NCBI RefSeq assembly: GCF_018100925.1
Contig: NZ_JAGJEH010000010.1
Span: 182,760-246,759 of the forward strand
DNA from: Pseudoalteromonas luteoviolacea
GTDB taxonomy: Bacteria > Pseudomonadota > Gammaproteobacteria > Enterobacterales > Alteromonadaceae
Length of the DNA: 64,000 nt
Direction: 5' to 3'
The notes under the pieces were generated by a model. That model was not told the origin of the DNA. It worked only from the letters and a program-made list of their open reading frames with translations, and did no database searches. Position 1 is the stretch's first letter; the number at the start of each line of letters is the position of its first letter. Position numbers and translations under genes: made by a program. This document shows, piece by piece, positions 43,050-52,337 of the stretch.

Positions 43050-45731
43050 ATGGCAGAAGTGAGCATAGAGAAACTAGCCGAGAACATTGGTACAACTGTT
43101 GATAAATTACTGCAGCAGTTAACAGATGCAGGGATCACCAAAGCCAAAGGCGATCAGGTAAGTGAATCTGAAAAAGCCAAGTTGCTAGACCATTTGAGTA
43201 AGCAGCATGGCGGTACAGGTTCAGATGGCCCTGAGCGTATGACTCTTCAGCGTAAAAGCAAGAGTACCTTAAGTGTTACTGGTTCTACTGGTAAAGCTAA
43301 ATCGGTTCAGGTAGAAGTACGTAAAAAGCGCACTTACGTTAAAAAGAGCGCAATCGAGCAGCAAAAAGAGCAAGAACGCTTAGCTGCAGAGGAAGCTGCG
43401 CGCAAAGAAGCAGAATTGAAAGCTCAACAAGAAGCTGAGCAACAAGCGAAAGAAGAAGCTGAACGCAACGCCCAACAGGAGGCAGAGCGAAAAGCCAAAG
43501 AGGAAGCTGAGCGCAAAGCTAAAGAAGAAGCCAAACGTAAAGCAGAAGCAGAACGTCAAGCGAAAGAACAGCAGAGTAAAGAAGTGGATAGCGCCCAACA
43601 AGAGCAAGAGAAAATCGAAGCAGAACGTCTTCGTACTGAAGCAGAAGCAGCAGCTGTAAAAAAAGCTGAAGAAGAAGCAAAACGTCAAGCTGAAGAAGCT
43701 CGTCGTCTAGCAGAAGAGAATGAAGCACGCTGGAAAGCTGAAGAAGAAGAGCGCAAACGTCGCGAAGCTTCTGCAGATCACCATATGACTACTTCTACAT
43801 ATGCACGTGAAGCAGAAGATGAGTCTGATGCACGTGAAGAGAAAAGTGCACGTCGTAAGAAAAAGAAAAAGCCACAGGCGAAAGGCGAGACTAACGCACA
43901 ACAGTCACGTGGTAAGAAAGGTAAGCTTAAAGCGCCTACATCTCTTCAACATGGCTTCCAAAAGCCTGCGGCGGAAGTTAAACAAGAAGTACGCATTAGT
44001 GAAACAATTACAGTATCTGAGCTTGCATCACGCATGGCTGTGAAAGGTGCAGAAGTTGTTAAAACACTAATGAAGCTTGGTGAAATGGTAACAATCAACC
44101 AAGTTATTGACCAAGAAACTGCTCAGTATGTTGCAGAAGAAATGGGTCATAAAGTTGTTCTTGTTAAAGAGAATGAACTTGAAGAGAAAGTATTGAGTGA
44201 CCGTAGCGACAACGAGAGCGTTGGTCCACGTGCGCCAGTTGTTACTGTAATGGGTCACGTTGACCACGGTAAGACGTCAACGCTTGACTACATTCGTAAA
44301 GCGAAAGTAGCAGACGGCGAAGCCGGTGGTATTACACAGCACATTGGTGCATACCATGTTGAAACAGATGGCAACATGATCACGTTCCTTGATACTCCGG
44401 GACACGCGGCGTTTACATCAATGCGTGCACGTGGTGCAAAAGCGACAGATATCGTTGTACTAGTTGTAGCTGCTGATGATGGTGTAATGCCACAGACGAA
44501 AGAAGCTGTACAGCACGCAAAAGCTGCTGAAGTACCGCTTATCATCGCTGTAAACAAGATGGATAAAGAGGGTATCGACCCTGATCGCGTTAAAAACGAA
44601 CTTGCTCAATTGGATGTTATTCCAGAAGAGTGGGGTGGTGACACGCAGTTTGTTCATATCTCAGCGAAAACAGGCCTAGGTATCGACGACCTACTTGAAG
44701 CTATCTTGATGCAAGCTGAGCTACTAGAGCTAACCGCTCCTCAAGAAGGTATGGCACAAGGTGTTGTTATTGAATCTCGTCTAGATAAAGGCCGCGGTCC
44801 AGTTGCAACTGTACTTGTACAAGGCGGTACACTTGAGCAGGGTAATATCGTTCTTTGTGGTCTTGAGTACGGTCGTGTCCGTGCAATGAGAGACGAAAAC
44901 GGTAAAGAAATTTCACAAGCTGGCCCGTCAATTCCTGTAGAGATCTTAGGTCTTTCTGGTGTACCAGCAGCTGGTGATGAAGCAACGGTTGTTAAAGATG
45001 AGCGTAAAGCGCGTGAAGTTGCACTATACCGTCAAGGTAAGTTCCGTGAAGTGAAGCTTGCTCGTCAGCAGAAAGCGAAACTTGAGAACATGTTTACAAA
45101 CATGACTGAAGGCGATATCTCTGAAGTTAATGTTGTTCTTAAAGCTGATGTACAAGGTTCAATTGAAGCAATCTCAGATTCACTAACTAAGCTGTCGACT
45201 GACGAAGTTAAAGTGAAGATTGTAGGTAGTGGTGTAGGTGGTATCACTGAAACAGATGCAACACTTGCAGCGGCTTCAAATGCAATCATCGTTGGTTTCA
45301 ACGTTCGTGCGGATGCGTCTGCGCGTAAAGTGATTGAAGCAGAAAACCTAGACCTACGTTACTACAGCGTTATTTATGACCTAATCGAAGAAGTGAAACA
45401 AGCAATGGCTGGTATGCTTGCGCCTGAGTTCAAACAAGAGATTATTGGTCTTGCTGAAGTTCGTGACGTGTTCAAGTCGCCTAAGATCGGTGCAGTAGCA
45501 GGTTGTATGGTAACTGAAGGTATCGTGAAGCGCAGCGCGCCAATTCGTGTACTACGTGAAAACGTGGTTATTTACGAAGGTGAGCTTGAATCACTTCGTC
45601 GCTTTAAAGATGACGTACAAGAAGTTCGTAACGGTATGGAATGTGGTATCGGTGTTAAGAACTACAATGACGTTAAAGTTGGCGATCAGATTGAGGTATT
45701 CGAAACTGTTGAAGTACAGCGTTCACTGTAA
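43050..45731 (+). CDS. infB: Translation initiation factor IF-2
   Basis: 893 residues. An N-terminal helical domain (1-50) is followed by a highly charged Lys/Glu/Ala/Arg-rich stretch (about 95-290), then a conserved N2 domain and the GTPase domain with GHVDHGKTS near residue 402, DTPGHAAF near 450 and NKMD near 504. Domains II-IV follow. It brings the initiator tRNA, encoded just upstream, to the 30S subunit. The charged linker is codon-repetitive and produces long spurious antisense frames. A GGAGGT lies 10 bases before the start. Confidence 0.97.
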   Translation: MAEVSIEKLAENIGTTVDKLLQQLTDAGITKAKGDQVSESEKAKLLDHLSKQHGGTGSDGPERMTLQRKSKSTLSVTGSTGKAKSVQVEVRKKRTYVKKSAIEQQKEQERLAAEEAARKEAELKAQQEAEQQAKEEAERNAQQEAERKAKEEAERKAKEEAKRKAEAERQAKEQQSKEVDSAQQEQEKIEAERLRTEAEAAAVKKAEEEAKRQAEEARRLAEENEARWKAEEEERKRREASADHHMTTSTYAREAEDESDAREEKSARRKKKKKPQAKGETNAQQSRGKKGKLKAPTSLQHGFQKPAAEVKQEVRISETITVSELASRMAVKGAEVVKTLMKLGEMVTINQVIDQETAQYVAEEMGHKVVLVKENELEEKVLSDRSDNESVGPRAPVVTVMGHVDHGKTSTLDYIRKAKVADGEAGGITQHIGAYHVETDGNMITFLDTPGHAAFTSMRARGAKATDIVVLVVAADDGVMPQTKEAVQHAKAAEVPLIIAVNKMDKEGIDPDRVKNELAQLDVIPEEWGGDTQFVHISAKTGLGIDDLLEAILMQAELLELTAPQEGMAQGVVIESRLDKGRGPVATVLVQGGTLEQGNIVLCGLEYGRVRAMRDENGKEISQAGPSIPVEILGLSGVPAAGDEATVVKDERKAREVALYRQGKFREVKLARQQKAKLENMFTNMTEGDISEVNVVLKADVQGSIEAISDSLTKLSTDEVKVKIVGSGVGGITETDATLAAASNAIIVGFNVRADASARKVIEAENLDLRYYSVIYDLIEEVKQAMAGMLAPEFKQEIIGLAEVRDVFKSPKIGAVAGCMVTEGIVKRSAPIRVLRENVVIYEGELESLRRFKDDVQEVRNGMECGIGVKNYNDVKVGDQIEVFETVEVQRSL

Positions 45732-45753
45732 TTCTAACAGGGTCTAAACCTTG

Positions 45754-45777
45754 AAATGGGGGCGTTAGCCCCCATTT
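45754..45777 (+). terminator. Intrinsic terminator after infB
   Basis: AAATGGGGGC (45754-45763) and GCCCCCATTT (45768-45777) form a strong stem with a GTTA loop. A T-rich run containing TTTTTT follows after a few bases. Readthrough or a second promoter must serve rbfA. Confidence 0.75.
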
Positions 45778-45838
45778 GTGTTTGTGTTTTTTAGATTTTT
45801 ATAACATAAAAATCAATAGCTTATTAAAAGTGGTGACA

Positions 45839-46243
45839 ATGAGAGAATTTTCTCGTACGGATCGTGTTGCACAGCAAATTCAAAAAGAAATTGCGGTTAT
45901 TTTGCAACGAGAAATAAAAGATCCAAGACTTGGTATGGTAACTGTATCCGCAGTTGAAGTATCTCGTGATTTATCTTATGCAAAGATCTTCGTAACTGTA
46001 TTAAACAGTAAGAGCGATGAAGATACAAAACAAAACCTCGCTATCATGAATGATGCGACAGGATACATTCGCTCGATCTTAGGCAAGCGTATTCGTGCGC
46101 GCATTATGCCAGAGCTAAAGTTTGTCCTAGATAATTCACTGATGGAAGGTATGCGTATTTCCAATTTAGTTGATGAAGTGATCCGTTCTGATAAAGAAAA
46201 GCGTGGCGAAGATACTGATTCAGTAGAAGGTGGTGAAGAGTAA
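45839..46243 (+). CDS. rbfA: Ribosome-binding factor A
   Basis: 134 residues from the ATG at 45839, the normal start MREFSRTDRVAQQIQKEIA. RbfA is a KH-fold factor of late 16S/30S maturation. Conserved parts: VILQREIKDPRLGMVTVSAVEVSRDLSYAKIFV and RARIMPELKFVLDNSLMEGMRI. The acidic tail EKRGEDTDSVEGGEE is usual. Its stop overlaps the truB start by one base (TAATG). Confidence 0.96.
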   Translation: MREFSRTDRVAQQIQKEIAVILQREIKDPRLGMVTVSAVEVSRDLSYAKIFVTVLNSKSDEDTKQNLAIMNDATGYIRSILGKRIRARIMPELKFVLDNSLMEGMRISNLVDEVIRSDKEKRGEDTDSVEGGEE

Positions 46244-47178
46244 TGGCCCGTCGTAGTAAAGGTCGCCCGGTTGATGGCATTGTACTTTTACACAAGCCTC
46301 AAGGGATCTCATCTAATAAAGCTCTACAGCAGGCCAAAGGCATCTACTTTGCTCAAAAAGCAGGGCACACAGGTGCTTTGGACCCGCTTGCAACAGGTAT
46401 GTTGCCAATCTGTTTTGGTGAAGCGACAAAGTTTACGCAGTTTCTATTAGATACAGATAAAACTTATGTTGTGCGTGCACAATTAGGTGAACGAACTACT
46501 ACATCAGACTCAGATGGGGAAATCGTTGAAACACGCCCTGTTGACATTACGCAACAGCAATTAGAGCAGGAAGTTGCTAGCTTTTTAGGTGAGTCTGATC
46601 AATACCCTTCGATGTATTCTGCGCTTAAATATCAAGGCCAGCCATTATACAAGTATGCTCGTGAAGGGATTGAAGTACCTCGTAAATGTCGAAAAATAAA
46701 CGTTTATAGCATCACGCTTGATGAATATGATGTTGAAAGCCAGCAAATTCAAATGACAGTGCATGTATCAAAAGGTACTTATATTCGCACTATCGTTGAT
46801 GATTTAGGCGAGAAGCTGGGATGTGGTGCGCACGTTATTATGCTACATCGTAGTGGTGTCGGTCATTATCCAGCTGAAAAGATGATCACCATTGAAGCTT
46901 TAGAAGAAAAGTTACAACAAGCTAAAGATGATGAGGTTGAGCCATCTACCTATATTGATGAGCTATTACTGCCGATGGATACAGCACTTGTTGATCTTCC
47001 TACGATCACTTTAACTAAAGAGCAAGGTGTTGCATTTAGTCATGGTCAAACAGTTGTTGTAGGTGAAGTCCCTGAAGGGGTAATCAAGGTTATGGCAGAA
47101 GATACCTTTATTGGTATCGGTGAGCGTAACAAACACGGTCATCTTAAAGCAAAAAGAGCGCTATCGAGTGCACAATAA
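46243..47178 (+). CDS. truB: tRNA pseudouridine-55 synthase
   Basis: 311 residues. TruB forms pseudouridine 55 in the T-loop of tRNAs. The catalytic aspartate is in GHTGALDPLATGMLPICFGEAT near residues 43-64; KTYVVRAQLGERTTTSDSDG, QYPSMYSALKYQGQPLYKYAREG and VSKGTYIRTIVDDLGEKLG are further family signatures. A PUA-like C-terminal domain completes it. It starts within the rbfA stop codon. Confidence 0.97.
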   Translation: MARRSKGRPVDGIVLLHKPQGISSNKALQQAKGIYFAQKAGHTGALDPLATGMLPICFGEATKFTQFLLDTDKTYVVRAQLGERTTTSDSDGEIVETRPVDITQQQLEQEVASFLGESDQYPSMYSALKYQGQPLYKYAREGIEVPRKCRKINVYSITLDEYDVESQQIQMTVHVSKGTYIRTIVDDLGEKLGCGAHVIMLHRSGVGHYPAEKMITIEALEEKLQQAKDDEVEPSTYIDELLLPMDTALVDLPTITLTKEQGVAFSHGQTVVVGEVPEGVIKVMAEDTFIGIGERNKHGHLKAKRALSSAQ

Positions 47179-47281
47179 TTTTGTCAGCGGCGTGAATTAC
47201 TGATACAATGCCGCCGCTTTGTCGCTTTGGCTGAATTAGTGATCGGCTAAAGCATTAAATTTATTTAAATTGGAGTTTATT

Positions 47282-47551
47282 ATGTCACTAAGCAACAAAG
47301 AAAAAGCAGAAATCGTAGCAAAATTCGCTCGCGCAGAAGGCGACACAGGTTCACCTGAAGTTCAAGTAGCGCTTCTAACTGCTGATATCAACAAACTACA
47401 AGGCCACTTTGCTGACCACAAACACGACTTCCACTCTCGTCGTGGTCTACTACGTAAAGTTAGCCAACGTCGTAACCTTCTTGATTACCTAAAAGGTAAG
47501 AACGTTGAGCGTTACGCTGCGTTGATCAAAGAGCTTGGCCTACGTCGCTAA
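47282..47551 (+). CDS. rpsO: 30S ribosomal protein S15
   Basis: 89 residues from the ATG at 47282, exactly the length of E. coli S15; TGGAG lies six bases upstream. Sequence is highly conserved (GDTGSPEVQVALLTADINKLQGHF, HDFHSRRGLLRKVSQRRNLLDYLK). S15 binds the central domain of 16S rRNA early in 30S assembly. Upstream, 47179-47281 holds a GC-rich inverted repeat (AGCGGCG/CGCCGCT) and probably the rpsO promoter. Confidence 0.98.
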   Translation: MSLSNKEKAEIVAKFARAEGDTGSPEVQVALLTADINKLQGHFADHKHDFHSRRGLLRKVSQRRNLLDYLKGKNVERYAALIKELGLRR

Positions 47552-47586
47552 GAATTTGATGAATTGTTGGATTTTTATCCGACAAT

Positions 47587-47614
47587 AAAAAAGGGGCGAC
47601 TTCGCCCCTTTTTT
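47587..47614 (+). terminator. Intrinsic terminator of rpsO
   Basis: AAAAAAGGGGCG (47587-47598) and CGCCCCTTTTTT (47603-47614) close an ACTT loop, with further T after it. It lies 35 bases after the stop. Confidence 0.9.
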
Positions 47615-47644
47615 TGTGCGTGTACTAGCAGTATACTTACCCTC

Positions 47645-47664
47645 GCTCAAGCATAGTGCTGAGC
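47645..47664 (+). promoter_or_regulatory. Hairpin in the pnp leader, possible RNase III/PNPase control site
   Basis: GCTCA-A-GCA (47645-47653) and TGC-TGAGC (47657-47664) form an imperfect stem between rpsO and pnp. In E. coli the pnp leader has a long hairpin cut by RNase III for autoregulation; this one is shorter, so the analogy is loose. Confidence 0.3.
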
Positions 47665-47795
47665 AAGCGCCGATACTTCTGCCAATTGTAGTGCTTAAGT
47701 AGATCTATATGAGTACCAAAGCTTTTTGGGTGTTCTATTTAAGACTGTAATTGGTTGTTGTTGGCGTTTTAATATATTTTTTAAGGAATATTTTT

Positions 47796-49925
47796 GTGCA
47801 AGCAATAATTAAAGAATTCCAATTAGGTCAACATACAGTGACCCTGGAAACTGGTGCAATCGCGCGTCAAGCTGACGGTGCGGTTTTAGCAAGCATTGGT
47901 GATACTTCAGTACTTGTTACTGTTGTTGGTAAGCGTGAAGCTGCGCCTGGTCAGGACTTCTTCCCTCTTACTGTAAACTATCAAGAAAAAATGTACGCAG
48001 CTGGCCGCATTCCAGGTGGTTTCTTGAAGCGTGAAGGTCGTCCTTCTGACTCAGAAACACTGACTGCGCGTCTAATTGACCGTCCAATTCGTCCACTATT
48101 CCCAGACGGTTTCGTGAACGAAGTTCAAGTTATCGCGACAGTAGTTTCTTCAGATCCTGAAATTCAGCCTGACATGGTTGCGTTGATCGGTACTTCTGCA
48201 GCACTTGCTATTTCTGGTGTGCCATTCAATGGCCCTATCGGTGCGGCTCGTGTTGGTTACATCGATGGCCAATATGTACTTAACCCAACTGTAAAAGAGC
48301 TTTCTGAAAGTAAGCTTGATCTAGTTGTAGCGGGCACTGAAAATGCGGTATTGATGGTTGAATCAGAAGCCGAAATCTTAACTGAAGAAGAGATGTTAGG
48401 TGCGGTTGTTTATGGTCACGACCAGTCTCAAGCTATCATCAAAGCAATTGAAGAGTTTAAAGCTGAAGCTGGTAAACCAGCTTGGGAATGGACTGCGCCT
48501 GAGAAAAACGTTGCTCTAGCAGACAAAGTAGCTGCAATTGCAGAAGAGAAAGTTGGTTCGGCTTACCTTATTACTGACAAAGTAGCACGTAAAGAGTCTC
48601 TGTCTGAAGCAAAAGCAGAAGTAATCGAAAAGCTAACTGCTGAACTTGCTGAAGGCGAAGAGCTGGACGAGCAAGAAGTTGGTAAACTATTCAGCTCACT
48701 TGAGAAGAAAATTGTACGTGGTCGCATCATCGCTGGTGAGAAGCGTATTGATGGCCGTGAACCAGACATGGTTCGTGCGCTTGACGTGATGACTGGTGTA
48801 CTTCCGCGTACTCACGGTTCTTCAATCTTCACTCGTGGTGAAACTCAGGCACTAGTAACTGCTACTCTAGGTACTGAGCGTGATGCACAAATGATGGATG
48901 ATCTTGTAGGCACTCACAAGCATCACTTCATGCTTCACTACAACTTCCCTCCATTCTGTGTGGGTGAAACAGGCTTCATTGGCTCTCCAAAGCGTCGTGA
49001 AATCGGCCACGGTAACCTTGCAAAGCGTGGTGTTCAAGCGGTAATGCCGAGTTTAGAAGAATTCCCGTACTCAGTACGTGTTGTATCTGAAATCACAGAA
49101 TCTAATGGTTCATCTTCAATGGCATCTGTATGTGGTACTTCACTCGCTCTTATGGATGCAGGTGTACCTGTTAAAGCATCTGTTGCTGGTATTGCAATGG
49201 GTCTAGTTAAAGAAGGCGATGATTTCGTTGTTCTTTCAGATATCCTTGGTGATGAAGATCACCTTGGTGATATGGACTTCAAAGTTGCCGGTAGCAGCGC
49301 GGGTGTTACTGCACTTCAGATGGATATCAAGATTGAAGGTATCACTAAAGAAATTATGCAGATTGCTTTACGTCAAGCGAAAGCAGCTCGTATGCACATC
49401 CTAAGCGTAATGGACCAAGCTATTGCTGCACCTTCACAAGAGCTTTCTGAATTTGCTCCACGTATTTACACGATGAATATTCCACCGAAGAAGATTGCTG
49501 ATGTAATCGGTAAAGGTGGTGCTACAATTCGTCAGCTAACTGAAGAAACAGATACGACGATCGAAATCGAAGATGACGGTACAGTTAAAATCGCTGCAAC
49601 TAACGGTAACAGCGCAAAAGAAGCGATTGCTCGCATCGAAGCGTTAACTGCTGAATTAGAAGTTGGTACTATCTACAATGGTAAAGTAAACCGCATCGTA
49701 GATTTCGGTGCGTTTGTAAATGTTTTACCTGGTAAAGATGGCCTAGTACACATTTCTCAAATCAGCAAAGAGCGCGTTAACAACGTTTCTGACCACCTAA
49801 AAGTTGGTCAAGAAGTTAAAGTTAAAGTGCTAGAAGTTGATCGTCAGGGCCGTGTTCGCTTAAGCATCAAAGAAGCGCTTGAGCCATCAGAGCCTGCAGC
49901 AGAGCAAGCTCCAAAAGGTGAGTAA
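47796..49925 (+). CDS. pnp: Polyribonucleotide nucleotidyltransferase (PNPase)
   Basis: 709 codons from the GTG at 47796 (AAGGA eight bases upstream), giving the usual start MQAIIKEFQLGQHTVTLETG; longer starts lack family support. Two RNase PH domains flank a helical domain (about 15-530), followed by KH (about 553-610: IADVIGKGGATIRQLTEET) and S1 (about 620-690: YNGKVNRIVDFGAFVNVLPGKDG). The catalytic region with GDEDHLGDMDFKVAGS near 485-500 is intact. It degrades RNA phosphorolytically from the 3' end in the degradosome. Confidence 0.97.
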   Translation: MQAIIKEFQLGQHTVTLETGAIARQADGAVLASIGDTSVLVTVVGKREAAPGQDFFPLTVNYQEKMYAAGRIPGGFLKREGRPSDSETLTARLIDRPIRPLFPDGFVNEVQVIATVVSSDPEIQPDMVALIGTSAALAISGVPFNGPIGAARVGYIDGQYVLNPTVKELSESKLDLVVAGTENAVLMVESEAEILTEEEMLGAVVYGHDQSQAIIKAIEEFKAEAGKPAWEWTAPEKNVALADKVAAIAEEKVGSAYLITDKVARKESLSEAKAEVIEKLTAELAEGEELDEQEVGKLFSSLEKKIVRGRIIAGEKRIDGREPDMVRALDVMTGVLPRTHGSSIFTRGETQALVTATLGTERDAQMMDDLVGTHKHHFMLHYNFPPFCVGETGFIGSPKRREIGHGNLAKRGVQAVMPSLEEFPYSVRVVSEITESNGSSSMASVCGTSLALMDAGVPVKASVAGIAMGLVKEGDDFVVLSDILGDEDHLGDMDFKVAGSSAGVTALQMDIKIEGITKEIMQIALRQAKAARMHILSVMDQAIAAPSQELSEFAPRIYTMNIPPKKIADVIGKGGATIRQLTEETDTTIEIEDDGTVKIAATNGNSAKEAIARIEALTAELEVGTIYNGKVNRIVDFGAFVNVLPGKDGLVHISQISKERVNNVSDHLKVGQEVKVKVLEVDRQGRVRLSIKEALEPSEPAAEQAPKGE

Positions 49926-49954
49926 TTTTCTGTAAAGAAACAATAAGTTTCGTT

Positions 49955-49978
49955 AAAAGGGGCTGAATGGCCCCTTTT
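49955..49978 (+). terminator. Intrinsic terminator of pnp
   Basis: AAAAGGGGC (49955-49963) and GCCCCTTTT (49970-49978) with a 6-base loop and further T. 30 bases after the stop. Confidence 0.9.
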
Positions 49979-50032
49979 TTTGTGCTTTAATGGCTGACAT
50001 CATCAATTATCTGGCCCATAGAGGGAAGTACC

Positions 50033-50926
50033 TTGAGATTTTTATTAATACCATTGTTAGGATTAAGCTTATTGGGCTGTCAGAGCACGCAAAAAGCGGG
50101 TGATCATAATGCCATGCTACCTGTATTGCCAATCCCATTCACAGAGCCTTTGCAACCAGACCCACGTGCGCAAATTGAAGTGGCTAGGTACAGTGAGTTA
50201 CTCAATAGTCCAGAGTTGACCCGAACCCAAAGAGCAGAGTTATATCACATACGTGGTAAACTATACGATAGTCTGGGCTTACCCCAGTTGGCACAAATTG
50301 ACTTCAATCGAGCTTTGAAGCTTAAGCCAGATCTAGCCGAAACGTATAACTTTCTAGGAATACATCACACTTTAAGGCAAGAATTTACCCAAGCATATGA
50401 GCGTTTTGACTCAGTATTAGAGTTAGACGAAAGTTATGAATATGCATATTTAAACCGAGGTATTGCGCTGTATTACGGGGATAGGGCCGAACTTGCAGTA
50501 GAGGATCTTACGCGATTTTTGGCAAGTGCAGACGATGATGCCTACAGAGTATTATGGTTGTTTTTAGCTCAAAATGACGTTGATCCGATTGTTGCTAAAG
50601 AGCAATTGGCAATTAATAGTCAAAAGTTGAACCCGTCTGCGTGGTCGACGCAAATTGTTCAATTGTACTTAAATCAGCTGAGTGAAGAACAGTTTCTGGC
50701 AGGTGTTACCCTTGGGGTTCAGTCACAGAAAGAATATGCAGAGCGACTTTGTGAGGCCTATTTCTATATAGCCAAACGTCACCTTCGAGCTGGCAACGAC
50801 CTGAAAGCAGCAGAGTATTTTAGGTTGACGCTGGCAACGAATGTTTATGAGTTTGTAGAACACAAGTATGCAAAACTAGAGTTGCAGCTGATCAGGCAAG
50901 CGCTTTTACAAAAAAGCGCCGGTTAA
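50033..50926 (+). CDS. nlpI: Lipoprotein NlpI (TPR adaptor of envelope hydrolases)
   Basis: 297 residues, close to the 294 of E. coli NlpI. The start is a TTG at 50033 with GAGGGAAG four bases upstream. Lipobox LSLLGC (Cys at about 16), then TPR units: ELYHIRGKLYDSLGLPQLAQIDFNRALKLKPDLAETYNFLG and YEYAYLNRGIALYYGDRAELAVEDL. NlpI recruits peptidoglycan endopeptidases and the Prc protease at the outer membrane. Position directly after pnp is conserved. The next gene begins with no gap, so the two are coupled. Confidence 0.93.
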   Translation: MRFLLIPLLGLSLLGCQSTQKAGDHNAMLPVLPIPFTEPLQPDPRAQIEVARYSELLNSPELTRTQRAELYHIRGKLYDSLGLPQLAQIDFNRALKLKPDLAETYNFLGIHHTLRQEFTQAYERFDSVLELDESYEYAYLNRGIALYYGDRAELAVEDLTRFLASADDDAYRVLWLFLAQNDVDPIVAKEQLAINSQKLNPSAWSTQIVQLYLNQLSEEQFLAGVTLGVQSQKEYAERLCEAYFYIAKRHLRAGNDLKAAEYFRLTLATNVYEFVEHKYAKLELQLIRQALLQKSAG

Positions 50927-52099
50927 ATGATGTTTCGTCAGTATATTGCTGGCATCATTTTCATCCTGTTGGCTGTCCCTAGTAGCAGCCAACAATTTAC
51001 TTATGTTAAAGACCTTACCCCGCAGAAAATTGCCGCCTTTGTCGAGCAGGCCGAATCAGACCTCAATCCAGACACTGTTGCTTACAAGCTAATAAAACAG
51101 ACACCCGAGCGATTGAGTAATGACCAAGTATTGACTCTTCGACGCTCTGGGTATCATTTTTTTGCGTTTGAATGGGCAATTCGGCTCATCGATCAAGGAC
51201 AACATCAACAGGCCCTGCTGCTACTTGAGCGACACTGGTATAGTGCTCCGAGGTCATCCCATATACGCTTGTTAGAACTGCTACGGCAGCAACAGCAGTT
51301 TTATTATATGAACCGTGTACTCAAGCGATTTGGCGAGATAGAGCCATATTCGACACTGAACGCAATGGATAAAAGTAAGTCAATTGACGAAATTGATATT
51401 GATAGCGCGGGTTCATTGGGCTTTTCTATATTTGGTCGAAATGAGCAAAGTATACCGTGTGAGCACAAGGTTGTTTTACTTGCGGAGTCTTTGCGAAGTG
51501 TTAAACAGCTCGCATTTCTAAAGGCTAAGTATATGGATAGTTCATTTTCCATAGAGCTACCATACTGTTTCTCAGAGCCCTATTATGTTGGCGATCTGAC
51601 ACAGTGTAGAGGAAAAGGTGCTGAGTTTATTCGTTGTGACATACATCATTTAATTGAGCAACCAGTAACAAAACAAGCGCGGCACCTAGTGATCATGACT
51701 GATAAACCCGGTCTTGCGAATGTCCGCCATGGTGTTATGGCACTGAATAGTAAAAGTGGTTTTGAGTTATTTATTCATGAGCTGATGCATTTTACCTATT
51801 TTGAAGACGAATACCCAGTATCAGCAAATAGAGCAAAGTGGCTCTGTGCGACAGAGGGCTTGAAAGCACCCAATTTATACGTGGGGGAAAACGCACCAAA
51901 AGGTTGGTATCAGAGTGAAACATGTAAGTTTGGTAAGTTGCCATCATATAAACCCCAGCGTGCTGTATCAAAGATGGAATATCACGAAATCCACTTGTCA
52001 AACCAATATTTAGGATTATGGTTAAAGTCATTGGATAAAACTTTATTAGCACCTAGCGATTATCAAAACTATTTGAATGCGCTATCGGTAAACGAGTAG
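50927..52099 (+). CDS. Secreted HExxH protein, putative zinc metallopeptidase, coupled to nlpI
   Basis: 390 residues with a signal peptide (IAGIIFILLAVPSSSQ). The N-terminal half is helical and repeat-like (SGYHFFAFEWAIRLIDQGQHQQALLLLERHWYSAPR), like Sel1/TPR proteins. The C-terminal half contains FIHELMHFTYFEDEYP near residues 281-297, an HExxH zinc site with nearby acidic residues, and several cysteines that may pair. I cannot name a peptidase family. Its ATG follows the nlpI stop with no gap. Given that NlpI gathers envelope hydrolases, a partner protease or a cell-wall enzyme is plausible. Confidence 0.6.
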   Translation: MMFRQYIAGIIFILLAVPSSSQQFTYVKDLTPQKIAAFVEQAESDLNPDTVAYKLIKQTPERLSNDQVLTLRRSGYHFFAFEWAIRLIDQGQHQQALLLLERHWYSAPRSSHIRLLELLRQQQQFYYMNRVLKRFGEIEPYSTLNAMDKSKSIDEIDIDSAGSLGFSIFGRNEQSIPCEHKVVLLAESLRSVKQLAFLKAKYMDSSFSIELPYCFSEPYYVGDLTQCRGKGAEFIRCDIHHLIEQPVTKQARHLVIMTDKPGLANVRHGVMALNSKSGFELFIHELMHFTYFEDEYPVSANRAKWLCATEGLKAPNLYVGENAPKGWYQSETCKFGKLPSYKPQRAVSKMEYHEIHLSNQYLGLWLKSLDKTLLAPSDYQNYLNALSVNE

Positions 52100-52240
52100 T
52101 TAGGGTTAAATGGCGGCACCTTTTATGAACAGGATCTGAATTGTTTGTTAATCTTGCCTATAAATTGAACAGCCAGTATGTGAAACCCTAGACAAGTCAA
52201 ACACTAATAAAGTATAACTGGTAGACGTTATGTGTGATAA

Positions 52241-52299
52241 AAATGCACGTAAAAAATAAACAGAACACGATCGCCATGACGTAATCATAACGTGCATTT
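52241..52299. repeat. 10-bp perfect inverted repeat in the mrp leader
   Basis: AAATGCACGT (52241-52250) and ACGTGCATTT (52290-52299) are perfectly complementary across 39 bases, ending 38 bases before the first mrp gene. They could form the base stem of a leader RNA or two operator half-sites. No known riboswitch class was recognised. Confidence 0.4.
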
Positions 52300-52337
52300 A
52301 ATAGTAATGAACGGCATCGAAGATATAAGGCTTCTTT

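Noticed and set aside
43380..43780. Repeated GAAGC/AAAGC units resembling a direct-repeat array
   Set aside because: They are codon repeats of the charged IF-2 linker in frame, not spaced like a CRISPR array, and no cas genes are present.
43380..43901. Long antisense open frames opposite infB
   Set aside because: They arise from the repetitive Lys/Glu/Ala-rich codons of the IF-2 linker; their products are Phe/Leu/Cys runs without family features.
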